A stretch of 64,000 nt of DNA from Caulobacteraceae bacterium (GCA_947475875.1 CANJME010000015.1:20633-84632); one strand, 5' to 3'; numbered from the stretch's first letter, positions 51,443 to 61,615 are shown. The notes: a model not told the origin generated them from the letters alone. Numbers and translations are program-made.

Positions 51443-51575
51443 TAAAATCACCTCACCAGCCTATGCCTTGCGGTTCGGTGCGTCAAAATCGGCAGCCATG
51501 AATGACCGCAGGCGCAGACAGTCTGGTCGAGCCTAGAAGGTTGCGCAGGTCCTCGACGCTCACTAGCTAGAGCCC

Positions 51576-51905
51576 ATGGCCACGTTCATCATCTTTGTAT
51601 TCTGGTTCATCTCGCAGCTGCTGCGCCTGCTGCAGTACGCCATCGTCGCCACCGCGATCATCAGCTGGCTGGTCGCCTTCGACGTCATCAATCTGCGCAA
51701 CCGCGTCGCCTATTCGATCGCGCATTTTCTGGACCAGGTGACCCGGCCGGTGCTGCGCCCGTTCCAGCGCATCATTCCGCCGTTGGGCGGGGTTGATATT
51801 TCACCGTTGATCGTCCTCTTGCTGATCTATGGCCTGCGGGTAATCGTGCTGCCCGCGGCCCTGGTTGCGCTGTTGCAGGCGCTGAATCTGAACCCGCCGA
51901 TCTAG
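51576..51905 (+). CDS. YggT-family membrane protein
   Basis: This 109-residue protein has two YggT-type helices (FIIFVFWFISQLLRLLQYAI near the start; VLLLIYGLRVIVLPAALVAL at the end) linked by the conserved stretch VTRPVLRPFQRIIPPLGGVD. The family is in the inner membrane with roles suggested in division site or osmotic response. It is solitary. Confidence 0.92.
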   Translation: MATFIIFVFWFISQLLRLLQYAIVATAIISWLVAFDVINLRNRVAYSIAHFLDQVTRPVLRPFQRIIPPLGGVDISPLIVLLLIYGLRVIVLPAALVALLQALNLNPPI

Positions 51906-51913
51906 CGCTCAAA

Positions 51914-51972
51914 GGTTCGGACTCATCGTTGAATTTCGACCCGGAGCTTCCTTTCCCCGCAAGGGGGAAAGG
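51914..51972. repeat. Dispersed repeat, copy 1
   Basis: It begins GGTTCGGACTCATCG, shares TTGAATTTCG and then a TCCTTTCCCC/GGGGGAAAGG hairpin with the copy at 55231-55302. It lies between the yggT and glnK stops. Confidence 0.75.
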
Positions 51973-52007
51973 GACGCGATATAGGCGGCTTTATGGGTTA
52001 CCACCCT

Positions 52008-52404
<397 letters not shown>

Positions 52405-52417
52405 GACAAAACAAAAA

Positions 52418-53635
52418 CTATGGCGTGTGGGCCCGTTCGCCGTGCTGGGTCAGATCCAGGCCATCTTCGACCTGCTCGGGCGGCGCACGCAAGCCCACCG
52501 TGGCGCGCACGATGATCACGATCACCGTCGTGGCGATCGCCGACCAGAGCACCACCCCGCCGACGCCCGCCGCCTGAACCATGAACTGCGAGGCCATGTC
52601 CTTGGCGTTGGCCGCATAACCGCCGCCGCCGAACGCCTCGCTGGCCAGCACCGCCACCATCAAGGTCCCCAGGATGCCGCCGACGCCGTGCACGGCGAAG
52701 ACGTCGAGGCTGTCGTCGATCCGGAAGCGGTGGCGCACGATCTCGACGGCGAAGTGACAGACGATGGCCGAGACCACACCGATGATCAGCCCGCCCATCG
52801 GGCCGATAAAGCCCGAGGCCGGCGTCACGGTCGCCAGCCCCGCGACCACGCCCGTGACCATGCCGACCATGCTCGGCCGCTTGAAACGGATCCATTCCAG
52901 CGCCGCCCAGACGAGGCCCGCGGCCGAGGCCGAGATGTGGGTCACGGTGATGGCCATGGCGGCCGAGCCGTCGGCGGCCAGCGCCGAGCCGCCGTTAAAG
53001 CCGTACCAGCCGACCCACAGCATGCCCGCGCCCATCATGGTCATGCCGGGGTTGTGCGGCGGTTTGATATCCCTGGGAAAGCCGTCACGCCGGCCGAGGA
53101 ACCCGGCGATCACCAGCGAGGCGATGCCGGCCGTGGCGTGCACCACCAGCCCGCCGGCGAAATCCATGACGCCGTGTTTTTGCAAAATGCCGCCGCCCCA
53201 CACCCAGTGGGCCACCGGCGCATAGACGATCAGCGACCACAGGGCGGTGAACAGCAACACCGCCTGGAACTTGATGCGCTCCACATAGGCGCCGACGATC
53301 AGGCCGGGCGTGATGATCGCAAAGGTCATCTGGAACATGAAGAACAGGGTCTCGGGGATCTTGCCGCTGGCCGAGTCCTTGGTCGTGGTGGCCAGGAACG
53401 CCTTGGACATGTCGCCCAGCCAGTCCGACCCCGCCGCGAACGACAGGGAATAGCCGACCGCCAGCCACAGCACAGAAATCAGGCAGGTGATGGCCACGCA
53501 GTGCATCATCACCGACAGGGCGTTTTTCACCCGCACCAGGCCGGCGTAAAACAGCGCCAGCCCCGGCAGGGTCATGAACAGCACCAGCGCGGTGGCGGTC
53601 AAAATCCAGGCCGATGCGGCCGCGTCGATTTCCAT
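52418..53635 (-). CDS. amt: Ammonium transporter
   Basis: This 405-residue Amt has 11 helices. FMTLPGLALFYAGLVR is the start of the family; DFAGGLVVHATAGIASLV contains the twin-His region and PHNPGMTMMGAGMLWVGWYGFN the gate. VFAVHGVGGILGTLM bears the second conserved His. It mediates ammonium entry and is gated by GlnK encoded next. The ATG at 53635 was chosen from GGGGGAAG upstream and the family start. Confidence 0.96.
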   Translation of the reverse strand: MEIDAAASAWILTATALVLFMTLPGLALFYAGLVRVKNALSVMMHCVAITCLISVLWLAVGYSLSFAAGSDWLGDMSKAFLATTTKDSASGKIPETLFFMFQMTFAIITPGLIVGAYVERIKFQAVLLFTALWSLIVYAPVAHWVWGGGILQKHGVMDFAGGLVVHATAGIASLVIAGFLGRRDGFPRDIKPPHNPGMTMMGAGMLWVGWYGFNGGSALAADGSAAMAITVTHISASAAGLVWAALEWIRFKRPSMVGMVTGVVAGLATVTPASGFIGPMGGLIIGVVSAIVCHFAVEIVRHRFRIDDSLDVFAVHGVGGILGTLMVAVLASEAFGGGGYAANAKDMASQFMVQAAGVGGVVLWSAIATTVIVIIVRATVGLRAPPEQVEDGLDLTQHGERAHTP

Positions 53636-53785
53636 GGCTTCCCCCAGTTTTCGTCGGTGGGCGCCTCCAGACGAATCCTTGGGCGCCGCTTGCCCAATTA
53701 TTGGGCTTAAAAACCACCGCTCGTCCAGTGGGCGCGCACGGAACAGCCGACATTCGCCGTCCTGCAACGCCGGAGGCGCGGCAGG

Positions 53786-53986
53786 GCCGGCAAGAGGTTC
53801 ACACGACGGCCACAACGGCGGCTTCGCCGCGACACGACGATCACGACGAGATCAGCGTCTTGCCGGCAAAGCCGGCGCCTGACCCATGCCCGGCGATCGG
53901 GCGCGGCTTCGCCGCATCCACGGACCTCGTCGTGTCCGTCGTGACTTTGTCTTTCGTCGTGATCGTCGTGTGAACCTCTTGCCGGC
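53786..53986. repeat. 201-bp element with 23-bp perfect terminal inverted repeats (MITE-like)
   Basis: The first 23 bases (53786-53808, starting GCCGGCAAGAGG) and the last 23 (53964-53986) are perfect reverse complements. Inside are smaller hairpins such as GCGGCTTCGCCGC, CGGCAAAGCCG and repeated CGTCGTG/CACGACG words. It lies in the 468-base gap between amt and the acyl-CoA dehydrogenase and carries no gene. The size and ends fit a miniature inverted-repeat element. Related CGTCGTGTCCGTCGTG words appear again around 62652. Confidence 0.75.
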
Positions 53987-54103
53987 GAACGGTCACGCTC
54001 CGCCCGACTCCCATCGATGAATGACAATCGCCCCTGAACGGCGGTTGCACCCGAACGCGCGGCTCGGTACACGCCGCCGGTCCCCCTTGCAGGAGAAAAT
54101 CCC

Positions 54104-55225
54104 ATGGCCGTGCTGACCGAAGAACAGACCATGCTGCGCGACGCGGCCCGGACCTGGACCCAGGAAAAGTCGCCGGTCGCCGCGCTGCGCAAGGCGCGCG
54201 ACGCCGGGACCGGTTTCGATGCGTCAGCCTGGGCGGAAATGGGCCAGATGGGCTGGGCGGGCGTCGTCGTGCCCGAGGCCTACGGTGGTTCGGACTTCGG
54301 CTATCTCGGCCTTGGCCTCATCCTGGAGGAGACCGGCCGCACGCTCACGTCTTCGCCGCTGCTCTCCACCGCGCTGGCCGGCGCCAGCGCGCTCATCCTC
54401 GGCGGCTCCGACGCCCAGAAAGAGGCCTGGTTGCCGAAGATCGCCGCCGGCGAGATCATCGCCGCCCTGGCCGTCGACGAAGGCGCCCATCACGCGCCTG
54501 AACGAACCGCAGCGACCGCCGCCAAATCCGGCGATGGCTACGTTCTCTCCGGATCCAAGACCTTCGTGCTCGACGGCCTCAATGCCGACCTGTTCATCGT
54601 CGCCGCGAGAGAGAGCGGCAAGCCGGGCGAGACCGCCGGCGTCTCCCTGTTCCTGGTTCCGGCCGGAACGGCGGGCCTCACGGTCAGCCCGCTGAAGCTG
54701 GCGGACTCCCGGGCCCACGCCCAACTGACCCTGAGCGACGTCAAGCTGGGCGCCGGCGCCCGGCTTTCCGGCGGCTATGACACACTCGAACAAACCCTCG
54801 ACCGCGCCCGCGCCGGCCTTGCCGCCGAGATGCTGGGCCAGGCCGCCCAGGCCTTCGACGTCACCCTCGACTATCTGAAAACCCGCCGTCAGTTCGGCCA
54901 GCTGATCGGCAGCTTCCAGGCCCTGCAGCACCGGGCGGCGAAAATGTATTCTGAACTCGAACTTTCCCGCTCAGCCGTCGAGGCCGCGCTGGCGGCCATC
55001 GACGCCGGCGCCAACAACATCCCCGAACTGGTCAGCCTCGCCAAGGCGCGGATGGGCGACACCCTGCACCTGATTTCGTCGGAAACCGTCCAGATGCACG
55101 GCGGCATCGGCATGACCGATGAACACGACGCCGGCCTCTATCTCAAGCGCGCCCGCGTCGCCGAAGCCGCCTTCGGCGGCCAGACATACCACAGGGACCG
55201 GTACGCGCGGATCCATGGGTACTAG
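54104..55225 (+). CDS. Acyl-CoA dehydrogenase family protein
   Basis: This 373-residue flavoprotein fits the acyl-CoA dehydrogenase fold: LTEEQTMLRDAARTW at the start, WAGVVVPEAYGGSDFGYL, VALPVDEGAHH-like beta-domain, and the C-terminal TLDYLKTRRQFGQLIGSFQALQHR helix with VQMHGGIGMTDEHDAGLY (FAD contact). The catalytic Glu is not obvious by eye. Substrate is unknown. AGGAG precedes ATG. Not adjacent to other beta-oxidation genes. Confidence 0.88.
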   Translation: MAVLTEEQTMLRDAARTWTQEKSPVAALRKARDAGTGFDASAWAEMGQMGWAGVVVPEAYGGSDFGYLGLGLILEETGRTLTSSPLLSTALAGASALILGGSDAQKEAWLPKIAAGEIIAALAVDEGAHHAPERTAATAAKSGDGYVLSGSKTFVLDGLNADLFIVAARESGKPGETAGVSLFLVPAGTAGLTVSPLKLADSRAHAQLTLSDVKLGAGARLSGGYDTLEQTLDRARAGLAAEMLGQAAQAFDVTLDYLKTRRQFGQLIGSFQALQHRAAKMYSELELSRSAVEAALAAIDAGANNIPELVSLAKARMGDTLHLISSETVQMHGGIGMTDEHDAGLYLKRARVAEAAFGGQTYHRDRYARIHGY

Positions 55226-55230
55226 AGGCG

Positions 55231-55302
55231 GGGTTCATTATTGAATTTCGTCCCCGTCGTCCTTTCCCCCTCGCGGGGAAAGGAAGCAATGAGTCCGAAC
55301 CC
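55231..55302. repeat. Dispersed repeat, copy 2
   Basis: It shares TTGAATTTCG and the TCCTTTCCCC...GGGGAAAGG hairpin with 51914-51972, and ends AATGAGTCCGAACC, the reverse complement of the other copy's start. It lies between the acyl-CoA dehydrogenase and the RND pump stop. Confidence 0.7.
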
Positions 55303-58300
55303 TAAACCTCCGCCGGCGCTTCCCGCGGCGTGACCAGCCGGTTCAGCCTCGGTCTCACCCAGCGCTCGATGCCGTTGACCAGTTCATAGACCACCGGAAC
55401 GATGACCAGCGACAGCATGGTCGAGGTAATCAGGCCCCCCATCACCGCCGCCGCCATCGGCTGGCGGAATTCCGATCCGGTGCCGATGCCCATGGCCGTG
55501 GGCAGCATGCCGGCCATCATCGCCAGCGAGGTCATCACAATCGGCCGGGCCCGCTCATGGCAGGCTTCCAGCACGGCCTCGCGCTGGCCCATGCCCTCGC
55601 GTTCGCGTTCGATGGCGTATTCCACCAGCAGGATGGAGTTCTTGGCCGTCAGGCCCATCAGCATCAAAAAGCCGATCAGCGACGGCATATCGAGCTGCAG
55701 GCCCAGGGCCAGCAGGCCCACCACCGCCCCGCTCAGCGCCAGCGGCAGGGCCGACAGGATGATCCCGGGTTTGAAGAAGCTCTGGAAGAGCAGCACCATC
55801 ACCCCATAGACCAGGAAGATCCCCGAGAAGATGGCGACGATGAACCCGGTGAACAGCTGGCTGTTGGCCTGCTGCTCGCCGGCCACGGCCGTGGTCACGC
55901 CCGGCGGCAAAGTCTTGAGGATCGGCAGGCCATCGACGGCGGCCTGGGCGTCGCCGAACTGGACCCCGCCCTTGATGTTGGCCTGAACGGTGATCTGGCG
56001 CTTGCGGTCCATGCGGTCGATCTGGGCGGGACCGGCCTGGAAGTCGATGTCGGCGACGGTTTCAAGGGTGGTGAAGGCGCCGCTGGCGGTGGGAATCTTC
56101 AGCGCCCTTAAGGCCGCCATGTCCATCCGCTCGCCCTTGGGCAGCCGTACGCGGATCGGCACCCGCCGGTCTCCCGAGGTCACCTTGGCGACATTGGCGT
56201 CGATGTCGCCGACGGTGGCGATGCGGGCCATCTGGGCGATGGTGGCCGAGTTGACGCCCAGCCGCGCGGCCTCCGCGGGCTTCGGCCGGATGACCAGTTC
56301 AGGGCCGGACGGCGGACTGCCGAAGCGCGGATCGACCAGGAACGGCAGGTCGCGCATCTGGCGCTGCAGGGTGCGGGCGGCTTCTTCCAGGCCGACGCCG
56401 GACTCGCTGGTCAGGATGACCACCGCCCCGCCGGTCCCGAAACTCGCCGCCGCGAAACCGACCCGCGCGTCGGGCACGGTGGCCAGGTCGTCCAGCATGG
56501 AATCGCGGATCTCGGGGATCGCGGGGCGACCCTTGTCCGGCAACACGGCCGTCACCGTCGCGCGGTTGACGCCCGAGGCGGATTGTCCCGTCTGCTGATC
56601 GACGGCGCCGGATCCGACGTTGACGAACACATGGCGGGTTTCAGGCCGCGCCTTGACGATCTGCGCCACCGCCTCGGCGGCCTTGGCGGTGTCCTCAATG
56701 GACGAGCCCGGCGCGGTCTGGATGTCGACCGTGTAGTACGAAGGGTTGCTCTCCGGCACCAGACCCTTGGGAATGATCACCAGAAGGCCGAGCGCGCCGA
56801 CAAAGGTTGCGGCCCCGATCAGGCAGGCGGCGATGGGGTGGTTGAGCGCCCAGTGCAGGCTGCCCGCATAGAACCTCGGCAGCGGCGGGCGCGGCTTGGG
56901 GTTCTTCTTTGGCTTCAGGAAATAGGCCGCCATCAGCGGCGTCAAAAGCCGCGCCACCACCAGCGAGAACATCACGGCGATACACACCGTCATGCCGAAT
57001 TCCTTGAAGAACTTGCCCGGGATGCCCGGCATGAACGAAACGGGCATGAACACGACAAAGATCGAGAAGGTGGTGGCGATCACCGCCAGGCCGATCTGGT
57101 CGGCGCCTTCCAGCGCGGCGAAATAGGGCCGCTCGCCCCGGAAGATGCGTTTTTCGATGTTCTCGATCTCGACGATGGCGTCGTCGATCAGGATGCCGAT
57201 CACCAGTGTCAGGGCCAGCAGCGTGACCATGTTGAGCGAAAAGCCCAGCAGAGCCATGACCGCGAAGGTCGGGATCAGCGAGGCCGGCATGGCGATGGCC
57301 GTCACCGCCGTGGCGCGCCAGTCGCGCAGGAACAGCCAGACCACCAGCGAAGCCAGCAGCATGCCTTCGAACAGGGTGTTCTTGGTGGCTTCAAAGCCGG
57401 CGCGGGTGTCGGCCACCATGCTGAAAATCTTGCTGGGCGTCACACCCGGATAGTCGATGGGGTTGATGTCGGGCGCGGCCGCCGCGCCCTTCTTGCCCAT
57501 GGCCTTTTCCATGAAGGAATAGGGCTTGGCGGTGAACAGGTCGGCCAGCTTGGCGTCGACGCCATCTTCGACATCGACGTCGCTGGCTTCCTTGGTCTTG
57601 TAGACCTCGAACCCGACCACGGGCCGCCCGTCCAGCCGCGCGAAGTGGCGGATCTCGGCCGAGCCGTCGCCCACATCGGCGATGTCGCCGACGCGCACCG
57701 TGCGCCCGCCAACCTGGATGGACAGGTCGCGAACCTGATCGACGGTCACCGCCGCGCCCAGCACCCGCACCGCCTCTTCGCGGCCGCCGACGTCGACCCG
57801 CCCGCCGCCGATGTCGGCGCTGGTCTGCACAAGGGCCGCGTTGACCTGGGGCGCGGTGACGCCGATCGCCGCCATGCGCACAGGATCGAGGATGACATTG
57901 ACCTCGCGGTCTACCCCGCCGATGCGGGTTATCCGGGCAACCCCGGAAACACCCTGCAATTGCCGCGACAGGTCGTTGTCGATGAACCAGGACAGGTCCT
58001 CCAGCGTCTTGTCGGGCGCGGAAACCGCATAGGTCATGATCGCCTGTTCGGCGACTTCCAGACGCTGGACGATCGGCGCCTCGATTTCCCGCGGCAGTTC
58101 GGCGCGGATCTGGTCAACCCGCGACTGCACGTCGTCAGCGGCTTTCTGCGGATCGACGTTCATGGCGAACTGGATGACCGTGGTCGAAACGCCCGGCGTG
58201 ACGACCGACTGCAGGATGTCGATATTGGCGATGCCGGCGACGGCGTCCTCGATCGGACGGGTCACCTGGGTTTCAAGTTCGCTGGGCGCCGCGCCCGGCT

Positions 58301-58460
58301 GGGCCACGGTGACGGCCACGCCCGGGAAGTCGATATTCGGGAACTGCTTCACCGGCATCGTCGAATAGGCGAACAGACCCGCCACGATCAGGGCGATGAA
58401 CAGCAAGGACACCGGAACCGGGTTCTGGACGCCCCATGCCGATATGCGCAGCTGTTTCAT
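55302..58460 (-). CDS. RND efflux transporter permease
   Basis: This 1052-residue inner-membrane pump of the HAE1/AcrB-like group has 12 helices with two large periplasmic loops. The helix-4 proton-relay residues are in LVIGILIDDAIVEIENIEKR (two Asp). The typical start (SAWGVQNPVPVSLLFIALIV) and GLTAKNSILLVEYAI near helix 10 fit. It is the third gene of the operon; its ATG overlaps the adaptor stop by four bases. Confidence 0.95.
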   Translation of the reverse strand: MKQLRISAWGVQNPVPVSLLFIALIVAGLFAYSTMPVKQFPNIDFPGVAVTVAQPGAAPSELETQVTRPIEDAVAGIANIDILQSVVTPGVSTTVIQFAMNVDPQKAADDVQSRVDQIRAELPREIEAPIVQRLEVAEQAIMTYAVSAPDKTLEDLSWFIDNDLSRQLQGVSGVARITRIGGVDREVNVILDPVRMAAIGVTAPQVNAALVQTSADIGGGRVDVGGREEAVRVLGAAVTVDQVRDLSIQVGGRTVRVGDIADVGDGSAEIRHFARLDGRPVVGFEVYKTKEASDVDVEDGVDAKLADLFTAKPYSFMEKAMGKKGAAAAPDINPIDYPGVTPSKIFSMVADTRAGFEATKNTLFEGMLLASLVVWLFLRDWRATAVTAIAMPASLIPTFAVMALLGFSLNMVTLLALTLVIGILIDDAIVEIENIEKRIFRGERPYFAALEGADQIGLAVIATTFSIFVVFMPVSFMPGIPGKFFKEFGMTVCIAVMFSLVVARLLTPLMAAYFLKPKKNPKPRPPLPRFYAGSLHWALNHPIAACLIGAATFVGALGLLVIIPKGLVPESNPSYYTVDIQTAPGSSIEDTAKAAEAVAQIVKARPETRHVFVNVGSGAVDQQTGQSASGVNRATVTAVLPDKGRPAIPEIRDSMLDDLATVPDARVGFAAASFGTGGAVVILTSESGVGLEEAARTLQRQMRDLPFLVDPRFGSPPSGPELVIRPKPAEAARLGVNSATIAQMARIATVGDIDANVAKVTSGDRRVPIRVRLPKGERMDMAALRALKIPTASGAFTTLETVADIDFQAGPAQIDRMDRKRQITVQANIKGGVQFGDAQAAVDGLPILKTLPPGVTTAVAGEQQANSQLFTGFIVAIFSGIFLVYGVMVLLFQSFFKPGIILSALPLALSGAVVGLLALGLQLDMPSLIGFLMLMGLTAKNSILLVEYAIEREREGMGQREAVLEACHERARPIVMTSLAMMAGMLPTAMGIGTGSEFRQPMAAAVMGGLITSTMLSLVIVPVVYELVNGIERWVRPRLNRLVTPREAPAEV

Positions 58461-59617
58461 TTGGCTTTAGCCCCTGCCCCGGCTTTGGGGGCCACGGTGG
58501 CGCCGTCCGGGACCGGATTGACCACATCGCCTTCCAGCACGAACGAGGTCGCGCCCAGCAGCACGCGCGAGCCCTCGGGCGGACCCTTGGTCAGCTCGAC
58601 ATAGCCGCCCGCCCGGCGGCCGGCCTCGACGGGCACGGCGTGCACCCGGTTGTTGGCGTCGACCACAAACACCGAGACCCCGTCGGCGTCATAGCGCAGG
58701 GCGGTTTCCTTGATGCTCAGCACGTCAGAGCGCAGATCGGTGAACTGCGCCGTGGCCGAACCGCCCGGCCGCAGATCCGGCCGCACCGGCAGGATGATGC
58801 GCACCAGGCCCTGGTGGGTCTGCTGCTGAACCACCGGCTCGATGATGCGGACCCGGCCCTGCATCGACTGACCCGAGGGCAGGGTGACGGTCACGCTCGC
58901 GCCGGGCTGAACCCCGCGCAGGGCCGATTCCGGAACCTCGGCCGAAAGCTCGATCAGATTGCCCCGGGCGATACGGAACATCGTCTGGCCGCCGCCGGAC
59001 TGGTCGCCCTGGCGCACGGTCTTTTCCAGCACCACGCCCGCCACCGGGCTCTTGACCTGCATCTTGCCGGCGCGGACCTGCAGGTCGCGCAGACCGGCGC
59101 GCTGGGCGGCCAGCGCCGCCTGGCTGCTCTCGGCCTGAAAGCGGCGCTGATCGATCTGTTCCTTGGCGATGGCCCCGGAATTATCCAGGCCGCTCACCCG
59201 CTGGGCGCTGGCCGCCGCCTGCCGGGCGGCGACCTCGGCCTGGGAAACCATGGCGGTCTGCTGGTCGATCTGCGACTTGAGCAGGGAATCGTCGAGTTCG
59301 ACCAGCACCTGGCCCTCGGCGACGCTCTGGCCGACGTCGGCCAGCACGCGCGAGACCCGGAAACCGGCGACCTCGGCCGACACGGCCGCTTCCTCGCGGG
59401 CGACCAGCAGGCCTGAGGCGGTGACCCCGCCCTGCAACGGCCGGCGCTGGATCACGCCGACGGTGACCGCGCGGCCAGGGCCGGTGGAGGCTTTCGGCGC
59501 CGCGGCCGTCTTGCCGTCGTCCTTGCCGCCGCAGCCGCTCAGCAGCATCAGCGTCAGGCCGACGCCTGCGAGCGCGCGGATGGTCTTGTCGGCCAGCATG
59601 TCAGAGGCCCCCCTCAT
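58457..59617 (-). CDS. RND efflux periplasmic adaptor (membrane fusion protein)
   Basis: This 386-residue lipoprotein (lipobox LLSGC, Cys29) has the biotinyl-lipoyl-like hairpin halves VSAEVAGFRVSRVLADVGQSV and KSPVAGVVLEKTVRQGDQ, a coiled-coil between, and beta-barrel plus proximal domains. It bridges the RND pump and the outer-membrane factor. It starts at ATG 59617, overlapping the outer-membrane factor stop (ATGA). An inner ATG at 59599 is also possible. Confidence 0.93.
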   Translation of the reverse strand: MRGASDMLADKTIRALAGVGLTLMLLSGCGGKDDGKTAAAPKASTGPGRAVTVGVIQRRPLQGGVTASGLLVAREEAAVSAEVAGFRVSRVLADVGQSVAEGQVLVELDDSLLKSQIDQQTAMVSQAEVAARQAAASAQRVSGLDNSGAIAKEQIDQRRFQAESSQAALAAQRAGLRDLQVRAGKMQVKSPVAGVVLEKTVRQGDQSGGGQTMFRIARGNLIELSAEVPESALRGVQPGASVTVTLPSGQSMQGRVRIIEPVVQQQTHQGLVRIILPVRPDLRPGGSATAQFTDLRSDVLSIKETALRYDADGVSVFVVDANNRVHAVPVEAGRRAGGYVELTKGPPEGSRVLLGATSFVLEGDVVNPVPDGATVAPKAGAGAKAK

Positions 59618-61059
59618 GTCCTGAAATCCTCACCCGGCGCCCAACCGCCGCCCAGCGCCTTGAAGGCCTGCACGCTGCGGCGCAGCGCCTGGCTGCGGGC
59701 CGCGCTCGCCTGGCTGCGTGCGGATCGCCAGTTCTGTTCAGCGGTCAGCAGGGTGGTCACATCGATAAGCCCGGCGTTGTAGCGCACCTGCGCGGCGTCA
59801 TAGGCCGCCCGCGCCGCGCGCGCGCCGGCCTCCAGCAGGCCCTGCCGCTCGCGATCGGCCTTCAGTTGCACCAGCGCGTTCTCGGCCTCGCCATAGGCGG
59901 TCTGGACCGAGCTTTCATAGGCGACTGCGGCCTGCTCGGCCCGGGCGCCCGAGGCGCGCAAGGTCGCGAGCAGGCGCGGGCGATCCAGCACCGGCACGCT
60001 CAAACCAACGCCCAGCGACCAGTTGGACATCAGCTGCGAGACCTGGCCGAATGTCGGCGCGCCGGTGGTGTCAAAGCCGGTAAAACTGTTCGAGGTGCTG
60101 CGCGTCAAACCGACGCCCGGCATGATCGTGAACTTGGGGAACAGGTCGATCCGCGCGCTCTTCTGCTGGGCGATCGCCACATTCAGCCGTTCCTCGGCCT
60201 CGCGCACATCCGGGCGGCGCTGCAAGAGATCGCCGGGCAAGGTGGCTGGCGGCAGGGGCGCCTCGCCCGCGGCGGGCGCGACGACCAGGCTGTCGATGGG
60301 GTCCGCCCCCCGGCCGATCAGCACCAGCAGCGAGCGCCGGGCCGCGGTCAGTTCCGCGGACAGGCCCGTGACGGCCGCATCGGCCTGGGCGACATTGGCC
60401 GCCGTCGCGTCGGCGTCGCCCTGGGCGGCCAGGCCCCGGCCCGCCAGCACGCCGGCGATACGCTGGCTCTCGCGGGCGATGCGGGCGCTCTCGCGCGCAT
60501 CGTCCAGCTGTTGCGCCAGGCCCCGGGCCGCGAACAGGGCGTCGGCCACCTGGGCGGCCAGCGCCGCGCGGCTCGCCTCGATATTGAACACCTTCGAGGC
60601 ATAGTCGTCGTCGATGCCCTTGCGGCCGATGCGGACCTTGCCCCAGATGTCGGCTTCCCAGGCGACATCGAAATTGACGCTCTGGCTGTCGGAAACGCCA
60701 TTGGCCGAAAACGCGCTCTGCGCGCCGGAAAGCTGCTGCGAACCGCGCCGGCCGACATTGGCGGAAAGGTTGCCGGTGGGCAGGGCCCCCGTCCGGTTGA
60801 CCCGCCGCGTGGCCCGGGCCTCCTCCAGCCGGGCGATCGCCAGGGCCGCGGTCGGCGACCCCGCCAGCGCCTCCTCGATCAGCCCCTGTAGCTGCGGATC
60901 GTTATAGGCCGTCCACCACCGGTCCAGCGGCGCAACCCCCGCCGCCACCTGGGTCTCGAAAGCCGAGGGCAGGGTGGTCTTTGGCGCACGCGTGGAAACC
61001 GGGCCGACGCATGCGGCGAGCAGCGGCAGAACCGCTAACAGGATGATCAGTCTGCGCAT
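59614..61059 (-). CDS. Efflux outer-membrane factor, NodT family
   Basis: This 481-residue TolC-like lipoprotein has signal MRRLIILLAVLPLLAAC (Cys17). NodT-family segments are DRWWTAYNDPQLQGLIEEAL, GDLLQRRPDVREAEERLNVA and RYNAGLIDVTTLLTAEQNW. It forms the outer-membrane channel. It heads an operon in the unusual order channel, adaptor, pump. The ATG at 61059 gives the signal; a longer frame enters the repeat region. Confidence 0.93.
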   Translation of the reverse strand: MRRLIILLAVLPLLAACVGPVSTRAPKTTLPSAFETQVAAGVAPLDRWWTAYNDPQLQGLIEEALAGSPTAALAIARLEEARATRRVNRTGALPTGNLSANVGRRGSQQLSGAQSAFSANGVSDSQSVNFDVAWEADIWGKVRIGRKGIDDDYASKVFNIEASRAALAAQVADALFAARGLAQQLDDARESARIARESQRIAGVLAGRGLAAQGDADATAANVAQADAAVTGLSAELTAARRSLLVLIGRGADPIDSLVVAPAAGEAPLPPATLPGDLLQRRPDVREAEERLNVAIAQQKSARIDLFPKFTIMPGVGLTRSTSNSFTGFDTTGAPTFGQVSQLMSNWSLGVGLSVPVLDRPRLLATLRASGARAEQAAVAYESSVQTAYGEAENALVQLKADRERQGLLEAGARAARAAYDAAQVRYNAGLIDVTTLLTAEQNWRSARSQASAARSQALRRSVQAFKALGGGWAPGEDFRT

Positions 61060-61184
61060 GCTGGAACCGGGGAGGGCCTCGCGGCGGTAGATAGGCTGCT
61101 TGGGCGACAAATCCAACCGCGAGATTACCGATAAACGGAAAAAAACCCGGCCGCGGTCATCGCCCCACCCCCAAGTCGCCGCAA

Positions 61185-61373
61185 AGCTCCCCCGTTCACG
61201 GGGGAGCAAGATCGCGGAGCGATCGATGGGGGCAAGCCGCCTGCACAAAACACCTCCCCGGCCGCGCCGGGGAGGGGGACCACGAAGTGGTGGAGGGGCA
61301 GCCCCCTGCACACTGCTCTCTTCCCTCCCACGAAGTTGGGAGGGTGTCTCGCCCCGGCGAAGGCCGGGGCGAG
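61185..61373. repeat. Cluster of palindromic repeats
   Basis: At least four hairpins in 189 bases: GCTCCCCCG-TTCA-CGGGGGAGC (61185-61206), family-A copy 4 (61250-61297, CCTCCCCGGC-CGC-GCCGGGGAGG), CCCTCCCA...TGGGAGGG (61322-61343) and CGCCCCGGC...GCCGGGGCG (61351-61373). It fills the 340-base gap between the outer-membrane factor start and the small gene at 61400. No gene is seen. Confidence 0.85.
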
Positions 61374-61399
61374 ACGGGTGGGCGACTCACGCCGCCACC

Positions 61400-61615
61400 T
61401 CACCGCCCGAAATGCAGCCTCACCTCCGACGCATGGGTGAGATCATACTTCTCCCCCCACCACGTCGAGAACTCCCGCGCCGACCACCCCTGCTCGAACG
61501 CGAGCCGTAGCTGCTCATCGTCAACGCCCGCATCCGCGACCGTCAACCGCCAGTCCCGCACCATGAAAACCTCCAGCGCCGCGCGCCACGTCTTGAAGCC
61601 GATTTTCTGACCCAT
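61400..61615 (-). CDS. Small hypothetical protein
   Basis: This 71-residue protein starts MGQKIGFKTWRAALEVFMVR. It is charged and helical (DDEQLRLAFEQGWSAREFSTWWGEKYDL), with no signal or cysteine. It is bracketed by palindromic repeats and divergent from the DUF3883 gene. I do not recognise it. Start by ATG 61615; longer frames run through repeat copy 5. It may be a partner of the DUF3883 protein or part of the same acquired segment. Confidence 0.5.
   Translation of the reverse strand: MGQKIGFKTWRAALEVFMVRDWRLTVADAGVDDEQLRLAFEQGWSAREFSTWWGEKYDLTHASEVRLHFGR

Noticed and set aside
51452..51575. Possible attachment-site remnant of a tRNA-linked island
   Set aside because: No stretch matching the tRNA-Ala 3' end could be found by eye, so no att site is claimed.
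53707..54192. Minus-strand frame of 161 codons between amt and the acyl-CoA dehydrogenase
   Set aside because: It runs through the inverted-repeat element and overlaps the start of the dehydrogenase; composition is that of repeat translation.
56583..58604. Open frame of about 670 codons opposite the RND pump
   Set aside because: Histidine/arginine/glycine-rich mirror translation of a transporter; no family features.
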